In this document: piece by piece, positions 46,121 through 54,744 of the stretch | Numbering within the stretch: position 1 is the stretch's first letter | Layout: each line of letters opens with the position of its first letter | Origin: Aquimarina pacifica | GTDB taxonomy: Bacteria; Bacteroidota; Bacteroidia; Flavobacteriales; Flavobacteriaceae | Direction of reading: 5' to 3' | Length of the DNA: 62,196 nucleotides | Assembly: GCF_000520955.1 (NCBI RefSeq) | Contig: NZ_JACC01000043.1 | Span: 1-62,196 of the forward strand | Program-made: the position numbers and the translations under genes | Notes under the pieces: generated by a model | Seen by the model: only the letters and a program-made list of their open reading frames with translations | What the model was told of the DNA's origin: nothing | Database searches by the model: none

Positions 46121-47083
46121 CTATTCTTTGTCTTTTTTTAGACTGATAATAAGAGGGGAACCATTCATTAGAGTATACAAAGTAATTTTTTGATCATTGG
46201 TTTGTTTAATTTTGAAATTTTTTGGGCTTCGAAATATTGAAATATTCAATATATCCTCTTGCAAAAACCATTTCTCATTTGATTTTTTACCATTAGTAAG
46301 AATTTCACATTTCCCATTTTCATAAAATATCATCCAATCCTTGTTTCCATCTGTACTTCTTTTTTTATCACCTAACTCCATATAATCAATATTCCATTTT
46401 CCTGATGTGATTAATAATTCGAGATCACTTTTTATTTTAGGTTCTTTTCGTTTAGTAAGGTAACTACTTAGTTCAGACAAAGGAAATGATTTCTCATTTT
46501 TCATATTGATAACGTCTAAGTCTTTGGTAAAGATAAACTCGAAGTCATCAATATCCTCAGAGAATTTTTTTTCGCCTATTAAGTAATCAATGGTATTCAT
46601 CCCGTAATTTTCTAAAAACCCCCTATCAATAGTATTAGATTTATTAGAAAAAACAAAAATTACAAATAAACCATAATCCATTTCTTGAGGAATAAAAGTC
46701 ATTTCTTCTATGAGCAACTCTTTTCCTTCAATCTTAAAACCATGATATCCGGGAGTTTCTTGACGTAAAGCAATAAAGTTAAAAAACTCACTGTCTATAC
46801 TTGAATCAACAATTTGATGTACTAATGAAAATAATGTTTTGTTCCCATCGGCCGAAATTACCAAGTTATCTTGTTCTACTTGGTTATTAAAAAATTCGAT
46901 TAAAAGACCTGGAGAAATCTTTTTGACCATTTTATTAAGTCTAACTAATTGTTCTTCAGTTTTAAGTTTACTTATCTCTGTTTCATTTGTTTCAAATTCT
47001 TTCCAAAATACTTCGATTTTATTTTGTGCGAATGATTCTAAAAAAAAGAATACTAATAAGATCAAGATTGTATTTCTATACAT
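46121..47083 (-). CDS. Hypothetical secreted protein with lipocalin-like C-terminus
   Basis: A 320-residue protein with a signal peptide (1-19, ending SFAQ). The N-terminal about 200 residues are not recognised. The C-terminal about 95 residues begin with SGKWNIDYMELGDKKR and continue with WFLQEDILNISIF, the layout of lipocalin-like domains in Bacteroidota lipoproteins. It lies next to the S41 peptidase gene across a partial boundary element. Confidence 0.65.
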   Translation of the reverse strand: MYRNTILILLVFFFLESFAQNKIEVFWKEFETNETEISKLKTEEQLVRLNKMVKKISPGLLIEFFNNQVEQDNLVISADGNKTLFSLVHQIVDSSIDSEFFNFIALRQETPGYHGFKIEGKELLIEEMTFIPQEMDYGLFVIFVFSNKSNTIDRGFLENYGMNTIDYLIGEKKFSEDIDDFEFIFTKDLDVINMKNEKSFPLSELSSYLTKRKEPKIKSDLELLITSGKWNIDYMELGDKKRSTDGNKDWMIFYENGKCEILTNGKKSNEKWFLQEDILNISIFRSPKNFKIKQTNDQKITLYTLMNGSPLIISLKKDKE

Positions 47084-47483
47084 TGAGTTTTAATTATTAT
47101 CTATTAGAGCAGCTTAACTCTTGATTGGCCTTGTTTCTTTACAACAATAGTATATACCTCTTCAAGAATTAATGAGAAACCTCTAACAATATAGATAACA
47201 TAATGATTTTGACCTACATTAAAAACTAAATTTATTTAGAAAAACGAAGAGTGTCCTAAATATAAAAGCTAATGCAGCTTCAATTTGAACTATTCGTGAA
47301 GATTTCTGCTATACATCGTCTATATTAAATTCTGAATCTGTTACGCAATTTTCACATGTCAACTTTCTTTATTCTACATATTGCTTCCCAAATTTTACTC
47401 TTGTATAATAGTTAGGTAAATTTAGTTATGAAGTATTCAACAATAAAATAAGGTGAGAAATTCCTAGAAAACTCAAGAATCAA
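47084..47483. other. Intergenic region with no recognised feature
   Basis: A 400-bp gap at the left part of the cassette-like region. Unlike the junctions to its right, no palindromic boundary element could be recognised; it may be decayed. Confidence 0.4.
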
Positions 47484-48167
47484 TTAATTCTCTACTAATG
47501 CTACTGGTTTACGGATCATAAATATCCCAATCCATAAAAACCAAATTATTTGACTAATTCCGAAAATCTCAGTAAAAAGATCTAATGGATAGACAGTTAA
47601 CACTCCTGCTATTCCTACTATAATACCAAGAAAAACAAGAGGTTTTGAAAATAAGTTTCCTTTGATAGCTATACCACTTAGTAATAAAACCCAAATTCCT
47701 CCTACAATTTCATTTCCACCACCAAGTCCTTCTGAAATTACGCTAATAGTTGACCAAATTTGCATGGCATTTTCTGGATGTTTAATTCCTGTTTCTATTA
47801 CAGATTTGAGACCTATATTTGCTATCATTCCGCTTGCGATAACAAGTCCCACCCAAATAATTCCAAAAACAAATGCTAATTTTGAAAAACTAGATGAGTA
47901 GTTTTTTAATCTTTGATGTAATGCTAATACTAATACAGCTAATAGTATTCCGAATACCACATAACAAACAAGGTTTACTATAGATAAAATGATATAGTTA
48001 TCAGCTAGAAAATTTAATTCCTCTTGTATACTTACGTCTGCATTTGGGTAGGATAAAACACTTCCATACACAATAAAAGCAGAGATATAAATGAAAGCTT
48101 CAAGAATTGCACAAACTCCACCTATTTTTTGTATTTTTTTGAATTCCATAATTTTAAACCTTTTCAT
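47484..48167 (-). CDS. DUF4386 family membrane protein
   Basis: A 227-residue protein with six to seven transmembrane helices. MEFKKIQKIGGVCAILEAFIY opens the domain from residue 7, so the start could be the internal Met at 48149. ALHQRLKNYSSSFSKLAFVFG and GNLFSKPLVFLGIIVGIAGV follow the DUF4386 layout. It is distantly related to the 35156 gene. A palindromic boundary element lies 54 nt upstream. Confidence 0.8.
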   Translation of the reverse strand: MKRFKIMEFKKIQKIGGVCAILEAFIYISAFIVYGSVLSYPNADVSIQEELNFLADNYIILSIVNLVCYVVFGILLAVLVLALHQRLKNYSSSFSKLAFVFGIIWVGLVIASGMIANIGLKSVIETGIKHPENAMQIWSTISVISEGLGGGNEIVGGIWVLLLSGIAIKGNLFSKPLVFLGIIVGIAGVLTVYPLDLFTEIFGISQIIWFLWIGIFMIRKPVALVEN

Positions 48168-48221
48168 TGATGACGATTCAAAATTGGTTTCGTTACTGGG
48201 TTTTTATTAGGTTTTGTATTA

Positions 48222-48335
48222 GGTTTGCTAATGTTTGGGCTATAATTAGTGTAGCGAAGAAATTTGGCAAATTTATCGCCAGTATAAGTAAAAGCTTCTG
48301 TCGTTTAGTATAGCTTATGTTTACACGTAGTTTTT
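48222..48335. repeat. attC-like boundary element
   Basis: The right arm (48222-48259) lies 54 nt before the DUF4386 start and the left arm (48311-48335) lies 8 nt after the stop of the 144-residue gene. The middle contains TTTGGCAAATTTATCGCC, resembling the element at 55691-55876. Pairing of the arms is imperfect. Confidence 0.5.
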
Positions 48336-48343
48336 ATCCCTTT

Positions 48344-48778
48344 TTAGTCAAAAGGAACCAAATCTGGTTCTAAAAAATCTGTTTTAGCTTTTTCAGAGTT
48401 ATAAATATCAAATCCATAATGACAATCCATTAACTCTTTGAAATTATATTTCAGACGTGGAAATTCTATTATAAAATCTTTAAAACTATCAGAATTCGAT
48501 TTGAGCATAAAATGATATACCGCTTTTATAGCCGCCAAAGTTAAAGTAATATTGTATTTGTCTTTTGCTCCTACAGATTCGACAAATTTCTGCAACTGAT
48601 TTTGAATGTTTTTTTCCGCTTGTTTAATTCCGTATTTGTCAATGTTTATCCAAGCGAATCTCAAGTGTGCTTCGTGAGTAAAGTCAGATGAATTTAATTC
48701 GCATAAAATGATTTTTTGTTCAAAATCAGCGTCAGAAAGTTCAAAATGTTTTTGCATAGTTCGTTTTTTTATAGCCAA
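48344..48778 (-). CDS. Conserved hypothetical protein
   Basis: A 144-residue soluble protein. The pattern SDFTHEAHLRFAWINIDKYG (29-48), ITLTLAAIKAVYHFMLKS and FPRLKYNFKELMDCHYGFDI recurs in many bacteroidotal single-gene cassettes as I recall, but no function is assigned. It is predicted all-helical. It is flanked on both sides by boundary elements. The start may be the internal Met at 48757. Confidence 0.7.
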   Translation of the reverse strand: MAIKKRTMQKHFELSDADFEQKIILCELNSSDFTHEAHLRFAWINIDKYGIKQAEKNIQNQLQKFVESVGAKDKYNITLTLAAIKAVYHFMLKSNSDSFKDFIIEFPRLKYNFKELMDCHYGFDIYNSEKAKTDFLEPDLVPFD

Positions 48779-48816
48779 ATTATCTTATACAAATTTCAAT
48801 TTTAGAAAAAGTAATT

Positions 48817-48898
48817 CTTAGATTATGGGAACGGATTTGTATATGTAAGTTTGCTTCCCGAAGAGAGCATATACACTCTACAAATAGTTATTATGGTC
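48817..48898. repeat. Short attC-like boundary element (82 bp)
   Basis: The right arm (48817-48848) contains GGATTTGTATATG and the left arm (48865-48898) contains GCATATACACTC plus CAAATAGTT, imperfectly complementary. The left arm overlaps the stop codon of the 225-residue lipoprotein gene; the right arm is 38 nt before the next start. Confidence 0.55.
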
Positions 48899-49568
48899 TT
48901 TTTTTTATTTCATTTTCTATTTCTTTATACATATTCATCATATACCATCCGCCACTACTTATAAAGTATAATCTATTTTCTTCTAAAAACATAGAATGTG
49001 GTTCTTTGGCTATCATTATCCAATATCTGTCATTTTTTTGTAGTTTTTTTAAAAACTCAAATATTTCAACCGCTTCATCTATGTTATTAAAAATATATTC
49101 TTCAACTTTTGCCCTTGGATAAGTATTTCCTTCTGGACTCATACTTTTGGTAGCTTTCAGAAAAGAAAATCTACTTTCATATATCAGGTTTTTTATTTTA
49201 TCAACATTAATATTTTCAATTTCTTTTGGTTTCTCAAATTCAGATTGCACCAACCTTTCTAACCCACCAATTAATCTGGTTTTTTCAATTTTGATTAGTC
49301 CAATTTCTTTAAGCACGTAATTATTTTCTAGCTTAGATAACCTTTCTACTTTGCTTTTTAAATGTGACTTTAAATTTTTAGGAGTCTTGCTAATTTTCTG
49401 AACAGTATCTATTATTTGATTTTTAGTTTCTCTAATTTTAGATGAATCTGTTATCTCTTGATTAATAACTTTTTTAGAATCGCCATTTTCTGAAAGAACT
49501 TCTTTTTTCTTACAAGAAACAACTCCGAGAAGTGTTATTAATAGATATGTAATTAGGTTTTTTATCAT
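48891..49568 (-). CDS. Hypothetical lipoprotein
   Basis: A 225-residue lipoprotein (lipobox GVVSC, C19). A Lys/Ser-rich linker is followed by a domain with LIYESRFSFLKATKSMSPEG, AKVEEYIFNNIDEAVEIFEF and NRLYFISSGGWYMMNMYKEI. No family is recognised. It is a single gene between two boundary elements, and its stop codon lies within the left arm of one of them. Confidence 0.65.
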   Translation of the reverse strand: MIKNLITYLLITLLGVVSCKKKEVLSENGDSKKVINQEITDSSKIRETKNQIIDTVQKISKTPKNLKSHLKSKVERLSKLENNYVLKEIGLIKIEKTRLIGGLERLVQSEFEKPKEIENINVDKIKNLIYESRFSFLKATKSMSPEGNTYPRAKVEEYIFNNIDEAVEIFEFLKKLQKNDRYWIMIAKEPHSMFLEENRLYFISSGGWYMMNMYKEIENEIKKRP

Positions 49569-49581
49569 TTTATTTTAATTA

Positions 49582-49780
49582 GCCATGAGAGACTTGTGTT
49601 TGGAATGTAATGTGCAAAAAGGCCCTAACTTTTCGAAGTAACACAAAGTTAAATTTTTATGTTTCGTTTTAATTTTCAGTTTTAAAGCCAAAGTAAAATT
49701 TGGCGATCATTGTTAATACATACAAATCTTTCTATTTAGCACTAAACTTTGTTATGATTTCATATATAATTCTGACTAAC
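49582..49780. repeat. attC-like boundary element (type III)
   Basis: The right arm at 49582-49616 (GACTTGTGTTTGGAATG) and the left arm at 49751-49780 are imperfect complements. The centre holds CTAACTTTTC plus AAATTTTTATGTTT, also present in the element at 59764-59968. The left arm lies 7 nt after one gene and the right arm 13 nt before the next. Confidence 0.6.
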
Positions 49781-49787
49781 GTTATTT

Positions 49788-50477
49788 TTAGTAAGCAATT
49801 TCCGTTACTATTAATCTTTTAATGAAATAATCAGAAAAATCAACATTCATATTCAACATTTCGGCTGCAACTAGTCTTGGGTCTAATATACCAGCTAGTT
49901 CGGTCATATATAAGTACTTTTCAATAAATTTATGATGTTTTGAAACTGAATTTAGGGCATTTCGATATTTCCCAAAGTAATTTATAGCAACATATCTTTT
50001 TTGTGAATTAATAATTGAATCCTCATTTACGGAGTCAGGATATCTAAAAGAAGTTTCTGATGTACTAAATTCAAAAGTTCCGTCTGATTTTAATGATTTT
50101 CGTTTTATTATTATCGTCGGTCCGGTATTACTCAACGTCCTTTTTTTAGGACTCCTTTCTATCCATATCGAATCTGGTATGCTATAAATCTCTAATTTCA
50201 ACTTACTGTTATCAAATATTTTTCTACTTTGCTCCGATTGTTTTTTCCAGTTAACTGCTACATTGTTTTCAAGTTTAGTCAAAAAATTACGATACGCTTG
50301 TTCGGTATTTAAGTTAGGGTAATTCTTCTTTAAGAAATCATTTTCAAAGTCAGAAACTAGATAAGTAAGGGTTTGACTATTTTCTTTTCCTAAAACATTC
50401 TCAAATTCAGAAATTTGCTTTTCATCAGAACAGCTAACTAGTAAAATGAGAATTAAGAATGGTTTTATGTATTTCAT
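49788..50477 (-). CDS. Hypothetical lipoprotein
   Basis: A 229-residue lipoprotein (lipobox LLVSC, C16). The mature part has YRNFLTKLENN, KLKLEIYSIPDSIWIER and a C-terminal helical region (AGILDPRLVAAEMLNMNVDF). I do not recognise a family. It is enclosed by two boundary elements in the cassette pattern, with start and stop 13 and 7 nt from the nearest arms. Confidence 0.65.
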   Translation of the reverse strand: MKYIKPFLILILLVSCSDEKQISEFENVLGKENSQTLTYLVSDFENDFLKKNYPNLNTEQAYRNFLTKLENNVAVNWKKQSEQSRKIFDNSKLKLEIYSIPDSIWIERSPKKRTLSNTGPTIIIKRKSLKSDGTFEFSTSETSFRYPDSVNEDSIINSQKRYVAINYFGKYRNALNSVSKHHKFIEKYLYMTELAGILDPRLVAAEMLNMNVDFSDYFIKRLIVTEIAY

Positions 50478-50490
50478 TATGAGCCTTCAT

Positions 50491-50663
50491 GTTTACTAAC
50501 ATTATTAATATGTGTCTTAGCGGAGCAAAATGTTACCAAACCATCGACATTTTCTGTATATTGGTTGCTAACTTTTCTTTCTAGAAAATCTCTTACTTTA
50601 CCAAAAACACAAGAACCTCTTGGTTCGTCACTTTGCTATCATCATATATATGTTATTGTGTAC
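50491..50663. repeat. attC-like boundary element, type I (173 bp)
   Basis: The right arm at 50491-50520 (ending ATATGTGTCTTAG) and the left arm at 50635-50663 (GCTATCATCATATATATG onward) are imperfect complements. The internal part, with GCAAAATGTTACCAAACC and GGTTGCTAACTTTTC, is nearly identical to the copy at 51455. The arms lie 13 nt before the 229-residue gene and 6 nt after the DUF1963 gene. Confidence 0.75.
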
Positions 50664-50669
50664 TGTTTT

Positions 50670-51437
50670 TCAACAACAATCCCAATAAAAATATGCTTTT
50701 GAAAAGTCTTTTTTAATTAAGTTTTCTCTACTTATGAAAATATGTCCAAGTCCACTATCTCCGAACATTATATGGTCATCGACATCTATTTGTAAAACCT
50801 GTATATCATCTTTTTGATCAGTATTGTTGTCTCTGGGGTCAGATTGGGTAAATTCGGCATATCCACCAATTTTATGTCCCACTGCATTAAAATACTCTCC
50901 AAATATCTTCTCTTGTTCATCAGTCAAGTATTCAGTAAAACCCCAGTAATCATTTTCATCAAAAAGATAGTCAAATTGAGAGTCCTCTGAACCACCTTTT
51001 TCAATTCCTTTTTCAAATGATAGTTGATGAAGTTTAAAGACAGGCATTTCCTCATAATCCTTTTCTGTAATAAATGAAAAGTCATTCAAAGGTTCTTTGC
51101 TTAATTCCTCTGCCGAATGATAAACAATAGCAAAATCATCTTGATACGAGTTTGAACTCGATAAAAAAAGTTGAAGAATTCCATTTTTTGGAAAAAAATC
51201 TAATTCAGGTATTTGCTCAAAGTTTAGTTGAGCAATCATTATCATTGGTTTTCCATTTTCATCCTTTGGGTACTCTTTGTAAATTGGAAAGAATGGTTTT
51301 CCAAGAAATTTGCTGTCTTTCAGATCCAAATTATCTTCTACGAGTTTTTCTTTTCTTGGTTTGGCTTTTATTCGAACAAATTCACGTTCGTATTTTTTTA
51401 GATCAGATTCAAATTTCTTTAAAAAGTCGGGAATCAT
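50670..51437 (-). CDS. YwqG/DUF1963 family protein
   Basis: A 255-residue cytoplasmic protein of DUF1963 (PF09234). Diagnostic strings are SKFLGKPFFPIYKEYPKDEN, MIMIAQLNFEQIPELDFFP, GILQLFLSS, HKIGGYAEFTQSDPR and MFGDSGLGHIFISRENL near the C-terminus, ending FYWDCC. The function is unknown. It lies between two near-identical type I elements, so the gene plus one element could move or recombine as a unit. Confidence 0.9.
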   Translation of the reverse strand: MIPDFLKKFESDLKKYEREFVRIKAKPRKEKLVEDNLDLKDSKFLGKPFFPIYKEYPKDENGKPMIMIAQLNFEQIPELDFFPKNGILQLFLSSSNSYQDDFAIVYHSAEELSKEPLNDFSFITEKDYEEMPVFKLHQLSFEKGIEKGGSEDSQFDYLFDENDYWGFTEYLTDEQEKIFGEYFNAVGHKIGGYAEFTQSDPRDNNTDQKDDIQVLQIDVDDHIMFGDSGLGHIFISRENLIKKDFSKAYFYWDCC

Positions 51438-51454
51438 TAATTTATATTTTTATT

Positions 51455-51622
51455 GTACACATAGTTTAATATATGTGTCTTAGCGGAGCAAAATGTTACC
51501 AAACCATCGACATTTTCCGTACAAGGGTTGCTAACTTTTCTTTCCGGCAAACCTCTTACTTTACCAAAAAAACAAGAACCGTTCGATCTAACTATAATTA
51601 GATATAATCATATATATGGTTT
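51455..51622. repeat. attC-like boundary element, type I
   Basis: A near-identical copy of the 50491 element over more than 100 bp, including CGGAGCAAAATGTTACCAAA. The left arm overlaps the last codons of the HAD gene (stop at 51608), so the end of that protein is encoded by the element. The right arm is about 17 nt before the DUF1963 start. Confidence 0.75.
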
Positions 51623-52228
51623 TATATGTTTTTTTATTTCGTTCAAGTTTTTTATTTCATACTCTTTTGCAACGGGAATATGTCGATTGATTTTCAAATA
51701 ATTCCATTTCATATTTTTTGCTCCTACAATGTCAGATTTAAAAGAATCTCCAACCATCAATATTTCATCAGGTTTATTCTCGGTCAATTTCTCAATTTCG
51801 GTAAACACCTCTTTGTCAGGTTTTAAAAACCCAAAATCGCAAGAGAAAATCATTTTCTCAAAATATTCATCAAGATTATTCGAAAAAAAAGGTTCCTTAT
51901 ATGGTGATGCCAAATTAGAAATCAAGAAAATTCGGTAATCTTTTTTTAGATTTTCAAGTATTTGATAAACCTCTTTATAAACAATCACAGAATTTAATTC
52001 TAGTTCTAAATCTGGAAGTTTTTCATCATATAATATACTGAATTCATAAGGTAACAATGTTCTTAACTCATTAAGATCATTTTTCATTACACACTGTAGA
52101 TACCCTGAGACATCCATTCCGAAACCATTTTGAGAATTTTTAAATAGCTCTAAAAAGAACTGATTTGATTCTGTTATTTCAATCAAAGTATTGTATAAAT
52201 CAAAAACTATTGTTTTTATATTATTCAT
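51608..52228 (-). CDS. HAD family hydrolase
   Basis: A 206-residue haloacid dehalogenase-type phosphatase. Motif I is VFDLYNTLIE (D10, with Tyr at the +2 position as in dehalogenase-like members), motif II is LISNLA (about 100-105), and motifs III/IV are KPDKEVF and MVGDSFKSDIVGAKN. The +2 acid/base Asp of typical phosphatases is missing, so activity may be dehalogenase-like. The last residues are encoded within the left arm of a boundary element. Confidence 0.87.
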   Translation of the reverse strand: MNNIKTIVFDLYNTLIEITESNQFFLELFKNSQNGFGMDVSGYLQCVMKNDLNELRTLLPYEFSILYDEKLPDLELELNSVIVYKEVYQILENLKKDYRIFLISNLASPYKEPFFSNNLDEYFEKMIFSCDFGFLKPDKEVFTEIEKLTENKPDEILMVGDSFKSDIVGAKNMKWNYLKINRHIPVAKEYEIKNLNEIKKHIKPYI

Positions 52229-52236
52229 TTCTTATT

Positions 52237-52337
52237 GTTCTTTAAGACACATGGTTTATACAAGTTAAAGATTAGGTGTTTACATTAAACTAGTATCTAT
52301 GCTAGTGCTTTTCATATGATACTGGATTGGAACCGTT
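52237..52337. repeat. attC-like boundary element (about 100 bp)
   Basis: The right arm at 52237-52270 (GACACATGG, then TATACAAGTTAAAG) is 8 nt before the HAD start. The left arm ends at 52337, 2 nt from the beta-lactamase stop. Pairing is imperfect and the centre is short. Confidence 0.5.
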
Positions 52338-52339
52338 TA

Positions 52340-53251
52340 TTATTTCGTTTGGATAGTGTAAAAGTCATAAGTAGCTTTTGCAATATCTGCTATAATTTTA
52401 TCGTTCATTTTGTTATTTTCATGCGAGTTTGTCACAAAAACACTAATGTAAAAATACTCCCCATCTGGTAAAAAGACAATTCCAATATTGTTCACAGCAT
52501 CCATAATTCCAGTTTCCTTATTTGTGCCAGAAGATCCTGACTTATGGGCGACAACAACTTCTTTAGGTAGTTGTCCTCTAATTCTGCCCAATGCTGTAGT
52601 TGTTTCTATGTTCGTTTTCCAAAAAAAATCATAACTTCTTTTTGAAAGTAAGTTATTTTTATTTTCAAAAAATATTTTCAAGGTTTTGTTTGCAGCATTC
52701 GGGGTTGTCCAATTTTGGAACATATTTTCCCATTTTTCCTGCATTTCTTTTTCATCAAAAGTAATTTGTATATCCTCTATACCACTCTTTTTCATGTATC
52801 CTTCAACAGTTTTAGGAGTTCCGATAAGTCGTATCAAAACATCACAGGCCGTATTATCGCTTTGAGAAATGGTGTATTGAATTAATTTTTCAATAGTAAA
52901 ACTACCTCCATTAGGGTTTTCATCTCTAAGTGGACTCCAAAATCCTTTCCAAAGTTCATCTTTATCTATTTTTACTATTTGGTCCAATGATAAGGCACCC
53001 TTATCAATCTCTGATAATACTGCTAATGCAATATGAAATTTAAACACACTCTGCATAGGAAATTGTTTATCTCCGTTTACTGAAAGTGTGTCCTTTCCAT
53101 TATTTCCAATTATTGAAACTCCAACCACTGCGTTTTTGTCAGAAATGATTTTCTCAATTTCGTTTCGAAGTAAATAAGTTTTGGTATTTGGAGTTTTACC
53201 GCTTGTTAAAACTAATAATAGTAAAGTCGTCAATTGAAATAGCCTATTCAT
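52340..53251 (-). CDS. Class A beta-lactamase, subclass A2
   Basis: The protein is 303 residues from the ATG at 53251, which opens a proper export signal (MNRLFQLTTLLLLVLTSG). A longer frame from 53338 would begin inside the flanking palindromic element and is rejected. Catalytic S68-x-x-K71 is in MQSVFKFH, SDN is at 131-133, KSG at 237-239, and the Glu of the omega loop is in EMQEKWENMF (about 169-176), the subclass A2 form found in CfxA/PER/CIA-like enzymes of Bacteroidota. It hydrolyses beta-lactams in the periplasm, probably including cephalosporins. It is a single gene flanked by boundary elements. Confidence 0.93.
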   Translation of the reverse strand: MNRLFQLTTLLLLVLTSGKTPNTKTYLLRNEIEKIISDKNAVVGVSIIGNNGKDTLSVNGDKQFPMQSVFKFHIALAVLSEIDKGALSLDQIVKIDKDELWKGFWSPLRDENPNGGSFTIEKLIQYTISQSDNTACDVLIRLIGTPKTVEGYMKKSGIEDIQITFDEKEMQEKWENMFQNWTTPNAANKTLKIFFENKNNLLSKRSYDFFWKTNIETTTALGRIRGQLPKEVVVAHKSGSSGTNKETGIMDAVNNIGIVFLPDGEYFYISVFVTNSHENNKMNDKIIADIAKATYDFYTIQTK

Positions 53252-53296
53252 TCTATATTTTCTTTCAGTATTTTTATGTTTTATCGTCAAATTATT

Positions 53297-53367
53297 CTCA
53301 ACGTCAGTTTGTGTATGGAATGTAGTTTTGGCAATCATTCGTTACGTTTTACAAACCACATTGTGAG
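53297..53367. repeat. Compact 71-bp attC-like site beside the beta-lactamase gene
   Basis: The right arm (53297-53325, CTCAACGTCAGTTTGTG onward) and the left arm (53340-53367) are imperfect complements with only about 14 nt between them; on one strand both arms read CTCA, then GTTTGT, then A/G-rich. The size and shape are those of a small integron attC site. It lies 45 nt before the beta-lactamase start and 17 nt after the RidA stop. Confidence 0.65.
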
Positions 53368-53384
53368 CAGTTTTTATTCTGCTA

Positions 53385-53846
53385 TTATTTCGTTTTTATT
53401 GTAAATGTAGTTGTCAATCCAACACTAAAATTTCTTGGTAATTTTTCAACTCCAAAAATAGCTCTAGAATGCTTTCCTTTTTCTTCTAATACTTTTGTAA
53501 ATAAATCTGAGGCTCCGTTTGCAACCATTGGTGAGTTGTCCCAATTATCTCCTGACTGGAAATAAGCATCCATATGATTCAAACCGACAATTTTATCTAA
53601 TCCAATTTTATTCTCTACTTGAGCCAAAACATTCAAGGCACACAATTCCATTGCTTTATATCCTTGTTCATTCGAAATTTCATTTCCTAATCGTCCTTGA
53701 TAGAGATATTCTTCATTTAATATTGGAAACTGAATGGCTATATAGGCTATATTTTCTCGAACATTAACAGAAATATAACTCCCTCCAGGTGTTGATATCT
53801 TAGGAAGTTCGAGGTTTAGTTTTTGAAGATTTTCTTTTGGATTCAT
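53385..53846 (-). CDS. RidA family protein
   Basis: A 153-residue member of the YjgF/YER057c/UK114 family, in the longer form (IAIQFPILNEEYLYQGRLG, YKAMELCALNVLAQVENKIG, SRAIFGVEKLPRNFSVGLTT). Classical RidA hydrolyses reactive enamine/imine intermediates through a conserved Arg (here R133 or R138 region). The trimeric fold is typical. It is a single gene between two palindromic junctions. Confidence 0.88.
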   Translation of the reverse strand: MNPKENLQKLNLELPKISTPGGSYISVNVRENIAYIAIQFPILNEEYLYQGRLGNEISNEQGYKAMELCALNVLAQVENKIGLDKIVGLNHMDAYFQSGDNWDNSPMVANGASDLFTKVLEEKGKHSRAIFGVEKLPRNFSVGLTTTFTIKTK

Positions 53847-53879
53847 ATTTTCAGATTCCGTTTTATTTGTTTTATGTAC

Positions 53880-53950
53880 TGTTTTGTTAGGTTATCTATT
53901 TTCCTTTCGGTTTAGTACTTATTAACTACATTTTACACCCTGTTTTAGTC
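53880..53950. repeat. Possible attC-like boundary element
   Basis: A short junction between RidA and a GNAT gene. It contains an imperfect inverted repeat (GTTTTGTTAGGTTATCTATT against the AT-rich sequence ending at 53950), but pairing is weak. Confidence 0.35.
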
Positions 53951-53960
53951 ACTGAATTTT

Positions 53961-54416
53961 TCATTTAAAATGCATTTTCATTCCTTCATGAGTTGCTTTA
54001 AACCCTAAATCTTCATAGAATTTAATTGCTTTAGGTCGCTTTTTGTCAGTTGTTAATTGTAGTAAATGTGCTTTTCTTTCTTGGGCTCTATTTATAGCCC
54101 ATTCAAACATTGTTTTTCCGATTCCGAGTCCTCTTTTGTCTTTTCTGATTCTTACCGCTTCAATTTGTGCTCGAATTCCACCACGATAAGTAAGATATTG
54201 AATAAATGACAATTGTAGAGTTCCTATGATTTCAGAATTCTCGTTTTCTAAAACAATTAGTTCCTGATTTGGGTCAGCACAGATATTTTCAAATGCGACA
54301 AGATATTCAGTTGGCAATGGTATTTGATAATTCTCTCTTGTTTTTCCGAGTTCATCATCCGCAATCATTCCCACAATTTTGTCAACGTCATTTTTTGTTG
54401 CTTTTCTAAATTTCAT
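53961..54416 (-). CDS. GNAT family N-acetyltransferase
   Basis: A 151-residue acetyltransferase (PF00583). Motif A is EAVRIRKDKRGLGIGKTMFE (87-106), with a textbook R-G-x-G-x-G acetyl-CoA loop. Motif B is TTDKKRPKAIKFYEDLGF. The length and simplicity suit a small-molecule or drug acetyltransferase; the substrate is unknown. It is a single gene, 23 nt from the next boundary element. Confidence 0.92.
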   Translation of the reverse strand: MKFRKATKNDVDKIVGMIADDELGKTRENYQIPLPTEYLVAFENICADPNQELIVLENENSEIIGTLQLSFIQYLTYRGGIRAQIEAVRIRKDKRGLGIGKTMFEWAINRAQERKAHLLQLTTDKKRPKAIKFYEDLGFKATHEGMKMHFK

Positions 54417-54439
54417 TTTCAGTTCGGTTTTTCGGACTT

Positions 54440-54641
54440 GTTGTTAACAGCTCATTGCATGAAACATAGCGCGTAAAAAGACGCTGATTGTTTGAATAAA
54501 CCCAGAGACTAATTTTTATATTTTGTTTTTAACTTATCTACTTTGAAAGCCAAATTTAAAAATTTGACAGTTTTCACAAATAAGTACAAACCTTCTGATC
54601 TAGTACTTTATAGCTATGTTTTACACACGGTATTGGCAATA
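54440..54641. repeat. attC-like boundary element (about 200 bp)
   Basis: The right arm 54440-54471 (TGAAACATAGCG end) and the left arm 54612-54641 (GCTATGTTTTACACACGG) are clear imperfect complements. The centre carries AAATTTAAAAATTTGACAG, as in the type III elements. It fills most of the 328-bp gap between the GNAT and YHYH genes; I see nothing else there. Confidence 0.65.
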
Positions 54642-54744
54642 GTTATTTTTCTGTATTCGAGGTTATACTGTTTCTAATCAATTGTTTTGTAAGCATTATA
54701 AATCCATCTAATGTGCTATTTGCGCATTTTTATGGTGTATTGTT

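Noticed and set aside
53252..53338. N-terminal extension of the beta-lactamase
   Set aside because: The 29 extra codons lie in the flanking palindromic element, and a proper signal peptide begins at 53251.
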